Source of the DNA: Merdicola sp963557785
GTDB taxonomy: Bacteria; Bacillota; Clostridia; TANB77; CAG-508
Reading direction: 5' to 3'
Assembly (NCBI GenBank): GCA_963557785.1
Contig: CAUWBF010000007.1
Coordinates: 34,043-98,042 of the forward strand
Length of the DNA: 64,000 nucleotides
Part shown: one piece after another, positions 1-8,023 of the stretch
Position numbering within the stretch: position 1 is the stretch's first letter
Layout: every line of letters begins with the position of its first letter
Notes under the pieces: generated by a model
Seen by the model: only the letters and a program-made list of their open reading frames with translations
Told to the model about the DNA's origin: nothing
Database searches by the model: none
Position numbers and translations under genes: made by a program

Positions 1-11
1 ATTAAATTTAA

Positions 12-40
12 TAAAGCCAGCTCTATTAGAGCCAGCTTTA
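12..40 (-). terminator. Hairpin terminator after the gp49-like gene
   Basis: An AAAGC/GCTTT outer stem and a GCTCT/AGAGC inner stem are separated by a CA/CA internal loop, with ATT as the apical loop. It lies about 35 bp past the stop of the minus-strand gp49-like gene, and the minus-strand sequence after it is T-rich. It probably ends the leftmost minus operon. Confidence 0.6.
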
Positions 41-74
41 CGTATAACATATAAACCATTAGCATTAATACTAT

Positions 75-524
75 TTACTTCTTTAGTCCATATTTAGCCC
101 ATTGAAGAACAAATCCAAGACCTTCCCAAATTTTATTTTTAGCTTCAATTTGAGCATAAGCAGCACCAATTCCTAAATTAAAATTTTCAGGTTTTACACA
201 ACTTGATTGACCATGAACTTCAAATCCAGTAAGACAAGTAAGAGTAGTATTAGTTGTTTTAGTACCAACTTTTACATTTTCAATACCTTTAATAAATCTC
301 TTAATATCATTTTCTTTAAGAACATCTCCAGCAGGGTCTTCAAGTTTATAATAAGCTTTCTCAAACTCTTTAGCAGGACTCCAAGATTTATATCCATCTG
401 GATAAGTTACTTCATAACCATCTTCTTCAAAAGAATGATTACCAATTTTATAACCTTTGTCATTTGCTTCACGAGCTATCATAGGAACAGCTTCAATCAT
501 TTTAACTCCAATAAATTTACTCAT
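75..524 (-). CDS. Phage N4 gp49 / Sf6 gene 66 family protein
   Basis: 149 residues. The N-terminal half has the family pattern of an invariant Met-rich start (IEAVPMIARE) followed by DGYEVTYPDGYKSWSP and an aromatic acidic helix. The C-terminal half has the second family block (a Thr/Cys strand, then HGQSSCVKPENFN and a helix IEAKNKIWEGLGF). The family is common in phages and its biochemical function is not established. It is the last gene of the minus-strand arm in this window and is followed by a hairpin. Family recognition comes from motif memory only. Confidence 0.7.
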   Translation of the reverse strand: MSKFIGVKMIEAVPMIAREANDKGYKIGNHSFEEDGYEVTYPDGYKSWSPAKEFEKAYYKLEDPAGDVLKENDIKRFIKGIENVKVGTKTTNTTLTCLTGFEVHGQSSCVKPENFNLGIGAAYAQIEAKNKIWEGLGFVLQWAKYGLKK

Positions 525-543
525 AATTTTAAAATTTAATTAT

Positions 544-693
544 TTATTTAATCGTAGTAGTAATTATTATAAATCTATCATCTACCGGTTCAACATCAAT
601 AGCCTGAAATTCTTTATATTCAGTATCTTCAACTAAAACAAGTTTATCTTCATCAAATTCTTTAAGTTTATTAATAAGTTCTTTAATTGTCAT
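544..693 (-). CDS. Small conserved-looking phage protein (49 aa)
   Basis: An ATG-to-TAA frame of 49 codons fills most of the gap between its neighbours. The product begins MTIKELINKLKEFDEDKLVL and ends in a beta-rich IIITTTIK tail. An amphipathic N-terminal helix ending in FDxDxxV is a common layout in tiny phage and plasmid proteins of unknown function. Codon use matches the neighbouring genes and it lies in the same operon, 3 bp after the thioredoxin-like gene. Confidence 0.6.
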   Translation of the reverse strand: MTIKELINKLKEFDEDKLVLVEDTEYKEFQAIDVEPVDDRFIIITTTIK

Positions 694-696
694 AGC

Positions 697-975
697 TTAT
701 TCTTTTTCAAGTTTATTAATAATATCTTTAATATAATCACTAGGAAAACTACCTTCAAGTCGAGCTAATTCTTTTCTTTTATAATCATTATCGACTTTAG
801 TAATAACAGTAGTAGGAAATTTAGTAATTTCTTTTCTTAGAATATCATCTAGATTTGTATTACGAATATTAAGAGTAATATCACAATTAGCTTCATTAAT
901 AGCATCAGTTATATTTTTAATTGCTATTTTACAAGCGTCACAACCATCTCTAGTAAAACAATCAATACGTATCAT
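697..975 (-). CDS. Thioredoxin/glutaredoxin-like protein with a CDAC site
   Basis: 92 residues. The first strand is followed by TRDGCDACKIA, a CxxC redox site in the expected thioredoxin-fold position. A later FPTTVIT block supplies the cis-proline seen in glutaredoxins. The start ATG overlaps the stop of the upstream gene (ATGA), so the pair is translationally coupled. It probably reduces disulphides in the cytoplasm, perhaps supporting ribonucleotide reduction alongside the dUTPase and ThyX genes of this arm. The partner enzyme is not known. Confidence 0.7.
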   Translation of the reverse strand: MIRIDCFTRDGCDACKIAIKNITDAINEANCDITLNIRNTNLDDILRKEITKFPTTVITKVDNDYKRKELARLEGSFPSDYIKDIINKLEKE

Positions 976-1565
976 AACACAATAGCATTATTTTTAACAG
1001 CTTCTTTAATAGTATTAGGAACTCTAAAAAGAGTATTCTTAATCATTTCAGTAGTAAGACTATCAGAATATACATAAGTAGCATAAGTTCTCCAACTATC
1101 TTTAATTACAACAGCAAATTTGTTAGGATTATCAATATTAGTTTGAATGTATTCTACTTTAGTATTTTGATATTTCCACATCCAAGCAATAGCATCGGCA
1201 CATTTAGCACGAGTTATACAATCATGTTCATCAATAAACGCTTCAACAAATATATTATTTGTTTGTCTTGTAGGTTCATCTCCAGTAAGATAATTAATAT
1301 CATTACGAAGTTCTTCCCAAGTAACAGAATTACTATATCGTTTATATTCTGTATCATCTCTATATATAATACAAGTAGGATATTCAGTAATATTCTTACC
1401 AGCAACAGCCTTTTCAAGTATCATATCTTCAAGAATAAGATGGTCAGGAAGATTTTTAAAATTACATTGAACATTAGTACCAAATAAAGCTATATCAATA
1501 GCTTCTCGCATAGCTTCTGTTTTATCTTTATCAGCACTTTTATAATAAAATTCAATTTTAACCAT
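972..1565 (-). CDS. Thioredoxin-fold protein lacking the CxxC site
   Basis: 197 residues in two similar halves. Each begins with a KIEFYYK or VEAFID strand and a long helix. The first half keeps a glutaredoxin-like EYPTCIIYRDD block with the cis-proline, but I see no CxxC. It may be a two-domain, redox-inactive thioredoxin-fold protein used for binding. It sits between two other thioredoxin-like genes and is the first gene after the conserved three-block leader, so it probably opens this operon segment. Confidence 0.5.
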   Translation of the reverse strand: MVKIEFYYKSADKDKTEAMREAIDIALFGTNVQCNFKNLPDHLILEDMILEKAVAGKNITEYPTCIIYRDDTEYKRYSNSVTWEELRNDINYLTGDEPTRQTNNIFVEAFIDEHDCITRAKCADAIAWMWKYQNTKVEYIQTNIDNPNKFAVVIKDSWRTYATYVYSDSLTTEMIKNTLFRVPNTIKEAVKNNAIVL

Positions 1566-1635
1566 AGTATTTGTATAATATAATGAGAATTTATAAAATT
1601 AGCTATTTTAAAGCCCCACATTGAATGATATTCAT

Positions 1636-1700
1636 ATCGTGATAGATTAATCACAATAACAATTAAAATTCAATGTAGGGCAAAAGAACTATATCTATGA
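1636..1700 (-). promoter_or_regulatory. Three-block promoter/leader element, copy 1
   Basis: Read on the minus strand: TCATAGATATAGTTCTTTT, 8 nt, TTGAATTTT, 11 nt, TGATTAATCTATCACGAT. The same blocks with the same two spacings occur at 7500-7564 and 22045-22109, each upstream of a minus-strand gene start. Here the downstream start is about 70 bp away. The flanks (1613-1626 and 1668-1681) can pair over 14 bp with one mismatch, and 1676-1682 can alternatively pair with 1702-1708, so an RNA switch or attenuator is also possible. Promoter function is inferred from position and repetition. Confidence 0.6.
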
Positions 1701-1964
1701 CTGCCCTAACAACTTGCGAAGATATTTCCTAATAGTGTAATCGCTTTGCACACCACGTAGAATATCACCATTACAATAAGCAGTAGGAGCATCACCAATA
1801 CCATCGCTACGCGCTTCTTGTCTACCAATATCAGTATATAGATTATGCCTAATAAGATTAAACCTACCGGCAAACTCAGGAAGAGCAAGAGCTTTATGAA
1901 GCCTTTCTTCAAAAAGTTTACTAACATTGCAATCAGGTAAATAGAACAAGATTAACTTTTTCAT
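1695..1964 (-). CDS. Thioredoxin-like small protein, single-cysteine site
   Basis: 89 residues beginning MKKLILFYLPDCNVSKLFEE, which places a CNVS motif where thioredoxins have CxxC. This is the monothiol glutaredoxin arrangement. A GDAPTAYCNGD block supplies the cis-proline loop. The start overlaps the upstream stop by 4 bp. It is the third thioredoxin-fold gene in a row, each with a different active site. Function and partner are inferred from the fold only. Confidence 0.55.
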   Translation of the reverse strand: MKKLILFYLPDCNVSKLFEERLHKALALPEFAGRFNLIRHNLYTDIGRQEARSDGIGDAPTAYCNGDILRGVQSDYTIRKYLRKLLGQS

Positions 1965-2224
1965 AGATAAACTTCATTACCTTCAACTTTAGCATCACTA
2001 AAATGACTTTTAAAACTTTCAACACTTCTACACCATAAAGGTTCAAGTCCATCAACTTTATAAATAACAGCAGGAATCCATTCACCTGTATCTGGATGTT
2101 TCATTTTAGTAATACTAATAATTATATATTCATTAGACGTTTTATTATGAATATAACGAGCACCAACTTTAAGCTTTAGCTGCTCCACCGGTTCCTTCTC
2201 CAAATCCTTTGTTTCCACGTTCAC
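1961..2224 (-). CDS. DUF1653-like small protein
   Basis: 87 residues. A core GARYIHNKTSNEYIII...HPDTGEWIPAVIYK, followed by a tryptophan and a SFKSHF helix, resembles small phage and bacterial proteins of the DUF1653 type (an SH3-like barrel of unknown role). The start lies 56 bp inside the 3' end of the dUTPase gene. The first 15 residues might therefore be an over-extension, but no later Met fits before the conserved core. Confidence 0.5.
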   Translation of the reverse strand: MNVETKDLEKEPVEQLKLKVGARYIHNKTSNEYIIISITKMKHPDTGEWIPAVIYKVDGLEPLWCRSVESFKSHFSDAKVEGNEVYL

Positions 2225-2837
2225 TTTCTCCTAATTCTTCAATAGATTCAACTTCTTTCCAAGTAATTCTTTGAGCACTATTAATAATAAGTTGACAACA
2301 TCTATCTTTACCATCACAATTATATGGCGGAGTATAAATTTTATCAAGAATATTAGTAGTTGTAGCTCTAACATTATTAAGTTTAAGTCTAGCATTACCA
2401 ATCATACTATCAGGTAAATGCATATGTTCTCTCAACTTATCAACTATTTCAGCAAGAGTAGATACAGCATGAACTAAATCTCTAGAAGTGCGATTCTTAA
2501 AAATAATAAGAAGTTCTCCACGATAACCCCAATCAAGAGTACCAGGAGCATTAGGCATATAAAAGTCAGATTTAGTAAGATTACTTCTAGGGCGTAAAGA
2601 CATTTCATTAGGTTCACCATTAGCATCATCTCCAATATTAAATGCTAAACCTGTATGATAAATAAATCTATCTTTATCTACATCATATTCATAGCAAATA
2701 GGATAAATATCCATACAAGCATCACCTTCTTTACCATAAGTAGGTAGAATGGGTTGAACCATACAACATTTCTTTACATCTACAACATCTTCACTAAGAA
2801 GTTTAATTTCTTTCAGTTTAAATACTTTTACTTCCAT
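2169..2837 (-). CDS. dut: dUTP diphosphatase (trimeric dUTPase family)
   Basis: 222 residues with all five dUTPase motifs in order: GKEGDACMDIY (motif 1), LRPRSNLTK (2), NAPGTLDWGYRGEL (3), DRCCQLII (4) and a C-terminal RGNKGFGEGTGG (5, the phosphate-closing arm). It hydrolyses dUTP to dUMP and PPi, which limits uracil in phage DNA and feeds dUMP to the ThyX encoded nearby. It is longer than typical (about 150 residues) because of an insert between motifs 3 and 4. I chose the ATG at 2837 over an upstream TTG. Confidence 0.9.
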   Translation of the reverse strand: MEVKVFKLKEIKLLSEDVVDVKKCCMVQPILPTYGKEGDACMDIYPICYEYDVDKDRFIYHTGLAFNIGDDANGEPNEMSLRPRSNLTKSDFYMPNAPGTLDWGYRGELLIIFKNRTSRDLVHAVSTLAEIVDKLREHMHLPDSMIGNARLKLNNVRATTTNILDKIYTPPYNCDGKDRCCQLIINSAQRITWKEVESIEELGESERGNKGFGEGTGGAAKA

Positions 2838-2856
2838 ATACAATTAAATTATTAAA

Positions 2857-3918
2857 TTAAAGAGCTTCTGCAAGTGCAAAAGCATTTTCTATTTTTCTTG
2901 ATTTATCACCATAACAAATACTATCAAATCGCTTAGTACCTTCAATATTATCTATATTAGAATAATATCCACTAATAGCATTAACTGCACCCCAAGCTGT
3001 ACCAAGAATATCTCTTTGACCTGGACCATCAAAATAATAACTATAAGTGTCAGAAATAACATTCATTTTTCTACTACTTATTTTACTATCAGTTAAAGCT
3101 AAACCACTACGATAAGCAATATCTTTAATAGTATGTCCTGTATCTTTTAGACGTTGAATTTCATCACTAGTAAGAAGATTTTCTCCAATAAATTGAATTA
3201 CATCTTCATCAGTAACTTTAATATTAGCAAGTAAATTACAATATTGACCAAATTCTTCAGATTTAATTTTACTAATTCCAAGTATTTCTTGTGCAACAGA
3301 AATCTTATTATGAACACTAGTTGTATGTCGAAAACTAACATAATTACTACTAGTACGAATAGCAGCATTAAGAGTATTTTGACAAATAACTCTAATAGGA
3401 GTAAATAAAATTTTAACTCCACCACTACCATCATGAGTATTAGTAAATACTAGATAATTTTCAACAGGGTCACCTTTAACAAGAATATTATTAGGAAGTT
3501 TAGCACTTACAAATATTCTTTCACCATTTCCCCAAAATCCAGCAGTTTGCCAAATAGCAGAATTTTTACCAATAGCGTCATCAAAGAAATTAAAAGCATC
3601 ATTGTTTTGTACAATAGTATATTTACTTTTAACAACACCTAAAGGAATATTGTAATCAGTACGATAGGTAGCAAAGGCGTTATCACACTTACGATAAATG
3701 TCAGTACCAAAAACATGAGCGCCTTCTTTTTGTTCTTTAATAATTCGGTCAAGTTCTTCATCAGTTCCAGTAAGTTTAATAGGCATTTTACCAACTAGTT
3801 CACATTTAGCTACATTAAAATTAAGTCCAGCTTTAAGCATAACTTCTTTAGCAGTAGCACAATCTGATACATCAATAGCACCAGAATAAGCCCAAGGTTT
3901 ACCTTTTACTTTATACAT
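2857..3918 (-). CDS. DUF932 (phage/plasmid-like TIGR03299) protein
   Basis: 353 residues. Family hallmarks are LGVVKSKYTIVQNNDAFNFF, then FVSAKLP, FTNTHDGSGGVKILFTPIRV and the cysteine-containing VICQNTLNAAI. DUF932 proteins are widespread on phages and plasmids. Their role is not settled, though they often sit with replication or recombination genes. The gene is complete, with an ATG start and normal family length, and follows a 39-residue ORF after 1 bp. Confidence 0.8.
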   Translation of the reverse strand: MYKVKGKPWAYSGAIDVSDCATAKEVMLKAGLNFNVAKCELVGKMPIKLTGTDEELDRIIKEQKEGAHVFGTDIYRKCDNAFATYRTDYNIPLGVVKSKYTIVQNNDAFNFFDDAIGKNSAIWQTAGFWGNGERIFVSAKLPNNILVKGDPVENYLVFTNTHDGSGGVKILFTPIRVICQNTLNAAIRTSSNYVSFRHTTSVHNKISVAQEILGISKIKSEEFGQYCNLLANIKVTDEDVIQFIGENLLTSDEIQRLKDTGHTIKDIAYRSGLALTDSKISSRKMNVISDTYSYYFDGPGQRDILGTAWGAVNAISGYYSNIDNIEGTKRFDSICYGDKSRKIENAFALAEAL

Positions 3919-3919
3919 A

Positions 3920-4039
3920 TTATTTATGACTTATACGTAACATAACACTTTCAATATCTCTAACAGCTTGGTCTTCATTAACACCATAAGTATCCATATA
4001 CCATTTCATTAATTCTTTTACTTTTTCTTCTAGTTCCAT
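3920..4039 (-). CDS. Very small acidic helical protein (39 aa)
   Basis: MELEEKVKELMKWYMDTYGV leads a 39-residue helical product that ends one base before the DUF932 start. The reading frame is open further upstream to 4147, but that extension crosses the GC-rich inverted element and encodes an implausible Leu/Ile run. The internal ATG at 4039 is therefore the likely start. Function unknown. Confidence 0.55.
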   Translation of the reverse strand: MELEEKVKELMKWYMDTYGVNEDQAVRDIESVMLRISHK

Positions 4040-4062
4040 AATTAACAAGATTAGTAGTGTTG

Positions 4063-4106
4063 ACTCCCCGTGGAGGATGAACTTAATTCTGGCCTCTACG
4101 GGGAGT
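4063..4106. repeat. Inverted pair of the 17-bp GC-rich element
   Basis: A minus-oriented full copy (4063-4079) faces a plus-oriented copy truncated to its last 14 bases (4093-4106). ACTCCCCGTGGAGG pairs with CCTCTACGGGGAGT across a 16-base spacer with a single G-T wobble. The pair lies between the Gp157-like gene and the 39-residue ORF. It is flanked by GTGTTG on one side and TATAACC on the other, as are other copies. Confidence 0.9.
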
Positions 4107-4115
4107 ATAACCAAA

Positions 4116-4895
4116 TTATTTAATAATAAGACTAGTATTTTCAACAAGTTTAGCTATACTAATATCTCTACCATCATTAAGAATATTCTTCATAGTAGTT
4201 TTATTAACACTACTACTTCTAGTCATTTCATGTTGATGATTAAAGAAAGTATTAAGTAAATCAAAATTAATTTTATTAGCTAAATCACCAATAGGTTTTT
4301 CAATTTCAAATTTAACTTTAATACAATCTAAATCATCAAGCGTAAAATAACCTCCAGTTTCTTCTCTAAGTCTAGCAGATTGTTCAGGATATCTTTCAGT
4401 AAATTTATCATTAATTTGTTCAAGAAGAATATCTCTACTAAATGAGAAATTACTATCAATCATATCATTATCCCAAAGAGATTGTAAATGTTCAAGAACT
4501 AAATCAATAAATATTTGATTAAGATTTTCATCAATCTCAACACATTTACTATTCTTAGTATAGAGTTTACTATCAACTAAATTAACAACTTTATTACCAG
4601 ACTTACCTAAATCTCCATAAGCAATAACAGCATCAAGCATAACTCCTTTAAGTCTTTCAGCATTGTTTTCTTTAGTTTTACGAAGAACAGCTAATCGTTG
4701 CTCTTCCTTTTTACAAGATTCAGCTTCAAGATTAAACATAGTATATGCTTTACGGTAACTATCAAGTTTAGATTTAAGATTATCTTGTGTAATAGCAAGA
4801 CGTTCTTCAAGTTCAGGAGTTAATTCACCTCCATTTTCTTCTAACTCAAGAAATATATCCTCAAGTTCAGTAGTAATATTATAAATACTTGCCAT
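4116..4895 (-). CDS. Siphovirus Gp157-like protein
   Basis: 259 residues. The first 100 match the Sipho_Gp157 layout: ASIYNITTELEDIFLELEEN, a GELTPELEERLAITQDNL core, then a long coiled coil with KKEEQRLAVLRKTKENNAERL. The rest is an unrecognised C-terminal region. In other phages this family is linked to phage resistance or nucleic-acid metabolism without a firm mechanism. The downstream stop is next to the inverted GC-rich pair. Confidence 0.7.
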   Translation of the reverse strand: MASIYNITTELEDIFLELEENGGELTPELEERLAITQDNLKSKLDSYRKAYTMFNLEAESCKKEEQRLAVLRKTKENNAERLKGVMLDAVIAYGDLGKSGNKVVNLVDSKLYTKNSKCVEIDENLNQIFIDLVLEHLQSLWDNDMIDSNFSFSRDILLEQINDKFTERYPEQSARLREETGGYFTLDDLDCIKVKFEIEKPIGDLANKINFDLLNTFFNHQHEMTRSSSVNKTTMKNILNDGRDISIAKLVENTSLIIK

Positions 4896-5146
4896 TATTT
4901 TCTACGTTTAGATACATTATAAGCAGAACGATAATAAGGATTTAAATAACCAAATAAATGAGTATAATCACTAGCAGTCATTTTATCAGTATTAGTTCTA
5001 TATTTATAACTAGCTTTAATATATTTTTTCCATAGTTTTTTACTTAAACCAAGATTACCAACAAATCCACCATTTTCAAATACAATAGCTTCTGTATTTT
5101 TAGTAGTTCTAAAACGGTTATTAAAATCATAAAATCTTCTTCCCAT
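4895..5146 (-). CDS. Unknown basic protein (83 aa)
   Basis: An aromatic and Lys/Arg-rich product (RRFYDFNNRFRTT at the start, NVSKRRK at the end). No domain recognised. Its stop codon shares a base with the start of the Gp157-like gene, so the two are coupled. The strong positive charge would suit nucleic-acid binding, which is only inference. Confidence 0.55.
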   Translation of the reverse strand: MGRRFYDFNNRFRTTKNTEAIVFENGGFVGNLGLSKKLWKKYIKASYKYRTNTDKMTASDYTHLFGYLNPYYRSAYNVSKRRK

Positions 5147-5173
5147 AACTTTAATATTTAAATAGTTAATAAT

Positions 5174-5455
5174 TTATTTATTATTTCTCATTTCTTCATC
5201 TTTAACTACTTTAAGAACAACAATATTACATAAAAGACCATGACAAAAATAGTTATTAAATACACAATTAGGACAAGCCTCAATATGTTTATTTTTAATA
5301 TATTTACATAGAAATGTTACTTCTTTATCATCTTTAATTCCAATTGTAGTATAAAGAAATTCTTCACCGGGATTTAACTCATCAGTAAAATAAATACCAC
5401 TATAATCTTCAATATGAAAATGTTTAAGTTTATCAATCTCTGAAATCATATCCAA
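5174..5455 (-). CDS. Unknown cysteine-containing protein (93 aa)
   Basis: 93 residues with a cysteine cluster in the second half (CKYIKN..ACPNCVFNNYFCHGLLC), which could bind zinc or an iron-sulphur cluster. It overlaps the 3' end of thyX by 23 bp. No family recognised. Confidence 0.55.
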   Translation of the reverse strand: MDMISEIDKLKHFHIEDYSGIYFTDELNPGEEFLYTTIGIKDDKEVTFLCKYIKNKHIEACPNCVFNNYFCHGLLCNIVVLKVVKDEEMRNNK

Positions 5456-6278
5456 GTTCCATTAAATTATTTCTAATCATACCAGCTATAATAATACAAT
5501 TAGGATGAGGAGTACCAGTAGTACCATAATAACGTAAATCAATAATATGGCGCCATTCTCTTACGGAATATGTATAAATACATCTAGTAGCAGTATCAAG
5601 AGGAAGTTTACCACGAGCATCTTGACGATGAATTTTATATTTATCTACAAGAATTTTATATTCTTCAAAATCTCTTTTACATCCATTAAGATAAATATTC
5701 ATAGCTTCATCTAAATCAGCATTATTATCATTATTAAATAATTCAGCTTCTTCTTTGCTTATCCAATGAGGTCTACAAATACTTCCATCTTCATAAACAT
5801 ATCTAGTTGATTTTTCAGCAATACTATTAGGACTAACGCGGTTTAATTCACGAGAAGTACTAATTTGTGTATCAATACAAAAAGTATATCTCATCATATG
5901 AAATCCTATTTCAGTATTACGAAAATCTTCAATAGGAACAATATATTTAGATAGATAACCAAATTGTGTTTTATGGTCTAAAACCCAATTACCATTAACA
6001 GTTATATAATAAACATGTTTTTCATAATGATAACTAAAACCAATAGTATTAGCATAATTAATAATAATAGTTTCTAAAGTTTTATCACTATCATTAGCTA
6101 TTATATAATAAGTTCCATGACGAAACATACTCCAATGTTCATCATTAATAAGTCGTTTAATAGTAGCTTCATCATTACCTGTTTCTCTACCATAACAAAC
6201 TCTTGCGCATCTAGCAACATGAGCTTTAGAATCATCTCCTTGTTGCCAAAGTTCAACTTTAGGTTCAATTATTTTCAT
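5433..6278 (-). CDS. thyX: Flavin-dependent thymidylate synthase
   Basis: 281 residues. The ThyX signature RHRxxSxNExSxRY appears as SRELNRVSPNSIAEKSTRY, with the usual upstream HWSMFRHG and a downstream DARGKLPL block. The enzyme methylates dUMP to dTMP using methylene-tetrahydrofolate and FAD/NADPH. Together with dUTPase and the kinase-like gene it forms a dTTP supply module. The first His of the signature is replaced, as in some phage homologues. Length is normal and the ATG start is unambiguous. Confidence 0.88.
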   Translation of the reverse strand: MKIIEPKVELWQQGDDSKAHVARCARVCYGRETGNDEATIKRLINDEHWSMFRHGTYYIIANDSDKTLETIIINYANTIGFSYHYEKHVYYITVNGNWVLDHKTQFGYLSKYIVPIEDFRNTEIGFHMMRYTFCIDTQISTSRELNRVSPNSIAEKSTRYVYEDGSICRPHWISKEEAELFNNDNNADLDEAMNIYLNGCKRDFEEYKILVDKYKIHRQDARGKLPLDTATRCIYTYSVREWRHIIDLRYYGTTGTPHPNCIIIAGMIRNNLMELGYDFRD

Positions 6279-6648
6279 CTTCTTGATTATTATAAAAATC
6301 TTTAATTACATTTCCAAATATACTATAAAAATGTTCTTTAGGTATAATATTAATAGGCTGTATAGAATCAAGTTCTTTAAAAAACTCTTTAAGACCTTTA
6401 TTTCTAATCCATAAAGTATCATAAGTAGCAGTTATATAATTATCTTTATCCATGTCACAAGCTATAAAGCAAGTTTCACTATCAAGCTTATCTATACATT
6501 CTTTACATACAATAGCCTCAGCTATTTGTTTACTCTTACTAGCATCTTCTTCAACAGAATTTCCAAGTGGAGTATAACCAATAACTTTACCACAACATAT
6601 ACAAACTCTAGCAAGAGCATTTATACCAAAAATAGGATGTAATTTCAT
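6265..6648 (-). CDS. Zinc-ribbon-like protein (127 aa)
   Basis: Two cysteine pairs, CICC near residue 17 and CKEC near residue 48, could form a zinc ribbon. The rest is helical and acidic (ends NNQEDENN). It overlaps thyX by 14 bp and the kinase-like gene by 4 bp, within a tightly packed operon. Function unknown. Confidence 0.5.
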   Translation of the reverse strand: MKLHPIFGINALARVCICCGKVIGYTPLGNSVEEDASKSKQIAEAIVCKECIDKLDSETCFIACDMDKDNYITATYDTLWIRNKGLKEFFKELDSIQPINIIPKEHFYSIFGNVIKDFYNNQEDENN

Positions 6649-7364
6649 ACCATATAATCAGTTACAAATTTAAGAACTTTATAGAAAAGACCAACAAGAG
6701 TACCAGTATTATCAATAACATAATCATCATCACAAATTTTTATTTGTTCACTTTCATGATTATCATTATTAACTCTTCTATCTACTCTTATTATTTTTCC
6801 ACCACATACTTTAATAACATTACATTCATTATCAAATCTAGCATCAGCAATAATACATTGACCTAGTTTATTTCTAATATCAAATGCTTTATTAATAGTA
6901 TAATGAACAAAAGCATTATGCCAAAAATGATTTCTAATAACATTAGTTCCATAATATTGAAGAAGAGCTCTAATTTTAATAGAAACATTATTATTTAAAA
7001 GAAGAAGTGTAGATAAATTATCATATTCTAATACAGTATTAATAACATAGTCTATATTTTTAATATTAGTAGAAACAATACCAGTCTTAAAATTATAATA
7101 ATAATTTTCTTTAATTTCTTGTTTATCTAGAAGTTTACGGTCAATACCACAAAATTCAGATATATCATCTTTAAGTTTATCAGCAAAATGAATAATTATT
7201 TCATCATTTTCAACAAACCCATTTTTATGATAAAGAAGCCAAGTATCATAATTAGCTTTCATAATACCATCATGAAGGATATAACTAATCATAGAAGCAA
7301 CTGTATCTTTACCATTTCCTTTAAATCCTTTAATACCAACAATAGTAACTTTATTAATACTCAT
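6645..7364 (-). CDS. Deoxynucleoside monophosphate kinase-like P-loop protein
   Basis: About 239 residues from the chosen ATG. A Walker A loop KGFKGNGKDTVAS lies near residue 12, and a LLQYYGTNVIRNHFWHNAFV block with a later IIADARFDNE matches T4 gp1-type dNMP kinases, which phosphorylate dNMPs to dNDPs. Starting at 7364 avoids a 30-residue hydrophobic extension that runs back into the leader region. It is the first gene downstream of leader copy 2. Confidence 0.7.
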   Translation of the reverse strand: MSINKVTIVGIKGFKGNGKDTVASMISYILHDGIMKANYDTWLLYHKNGFVENDEIIIHFADKLKDDISEFCGIDRKLLDKQEIKENYYYNFKTGIVSTNIKNIDYVINTVLEYDNLSTLLLLNNNVSIKIRALLQYYGTNVIRNHFWHNAFVHYTINKAFDIRNKLGQCIIADARFDNECNVIKVCGGKIIRVDRRVNNDNHESEQIKICDDDYVIDNTGTLVGLFYKVLKFVTDYMV

Positions 7365-7499
7365 AATAATTTGTTTTTGTTTATCAAGACAAATATAAAA
7401 ATATAATAGGAATTTACTAGTAATAATGATGCTGAATTTAATGTTAAATATCATAGTGAGAATGACGCATTTTAAGGGTCAACATGACACGCAAATCTT

Positions 7500-7564
7500 A
7501 TCGTGATAGATTAATCATTTAGATATATAAAATCGAATACAGGCAAAAAGAATCATGTCTACGA
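7500..7564 (-). promoter_or_regulatory. Three-block promoter/leader element, copy 2
   Basis: Minus strand: TCGTAGACATGATTCTTTT, 8 nt, TTCGATTTT, 11 nt, TGATTAATCTATCACGAT. Block order and spacing equal those of copies 1 and 3. It lies about 135 bp upstream of the kinase-like start and just downstream of a terminator on the same strand, as expected for the start of a new transcription unit. Confidence 0.6.
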
Positions 7565-7603
7565 GCGTGTTCTGTATAGTTTTAGACCTCTAACAAAATA
7601 GAA

Positions 7604-7635
7604 AAGCCTAGCACACTATATTATGTACTAGGCTT
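7604..7635 (-). terminator. Rho-independent terminator
   Basis: AAGCCTAG pairs with CTAGGCTT around a 16-base loop, and on the minus strand the stem is followed by a T-rich run. It sits 4 bp beyond the stop of the 127-residue gene to its right and separates that operon from the one starting at leader copy 2. Confidence 0.75.
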
Positions 7636-7639
7636 CACC

Positions 7640-8023
7640 TTATTCAATATCTATATGATAAATAATACAAAAATCATTACGTTCTTCTACAAATTTAACA
7701 TTAATATTAAAATCATCTTTAGACACAACAAAAGCATTACGCAATCTTGTATCGAGAAGTCTAATAACTCTATTAGGAATATATAACTTAAATCCAGTAT
7801 TAGCATCTCGAATAATAGGAACACTATTATTAATTCTATTATCATTATACAAAATCACATAAAGTTCATTACTTTTAGTTATATCATTATATCTAACAGC
7901 AAAATTATAACTTTTAGCATCATAATCAGTAAATAGAATAATAGATTTATAATAACAACTAAAATAAGATTTAGTTCTATCAAAATTATTATTCTTAATT
8001 ACATTATAATCTAGTATCTCCAT
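7640..8023 (-). CDS. Unknown protein (127 aa)
   Basis: A beta-rich 127-residue product, overlapping the ligase gene by 20 bp and ending directly before a terminator. It has several Tyr/Asn-rich strands and a RVIRLLDTRLRNAFVV segment. No family recognised. Codon use is like the neighbours. Confidence 0.6.
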   Translation of the reverse strand: MEILDYNVIKNNNFDRTKSYFSCYYKSIILFTDYDAKSYNFAVRYNDITKSNELYVILYNDNRINNSVPIIRDANTGFKLYIPNRVIRLLDTRLRNAFVVSKDDFNINVKFVEERNDFCIIYHIDIE

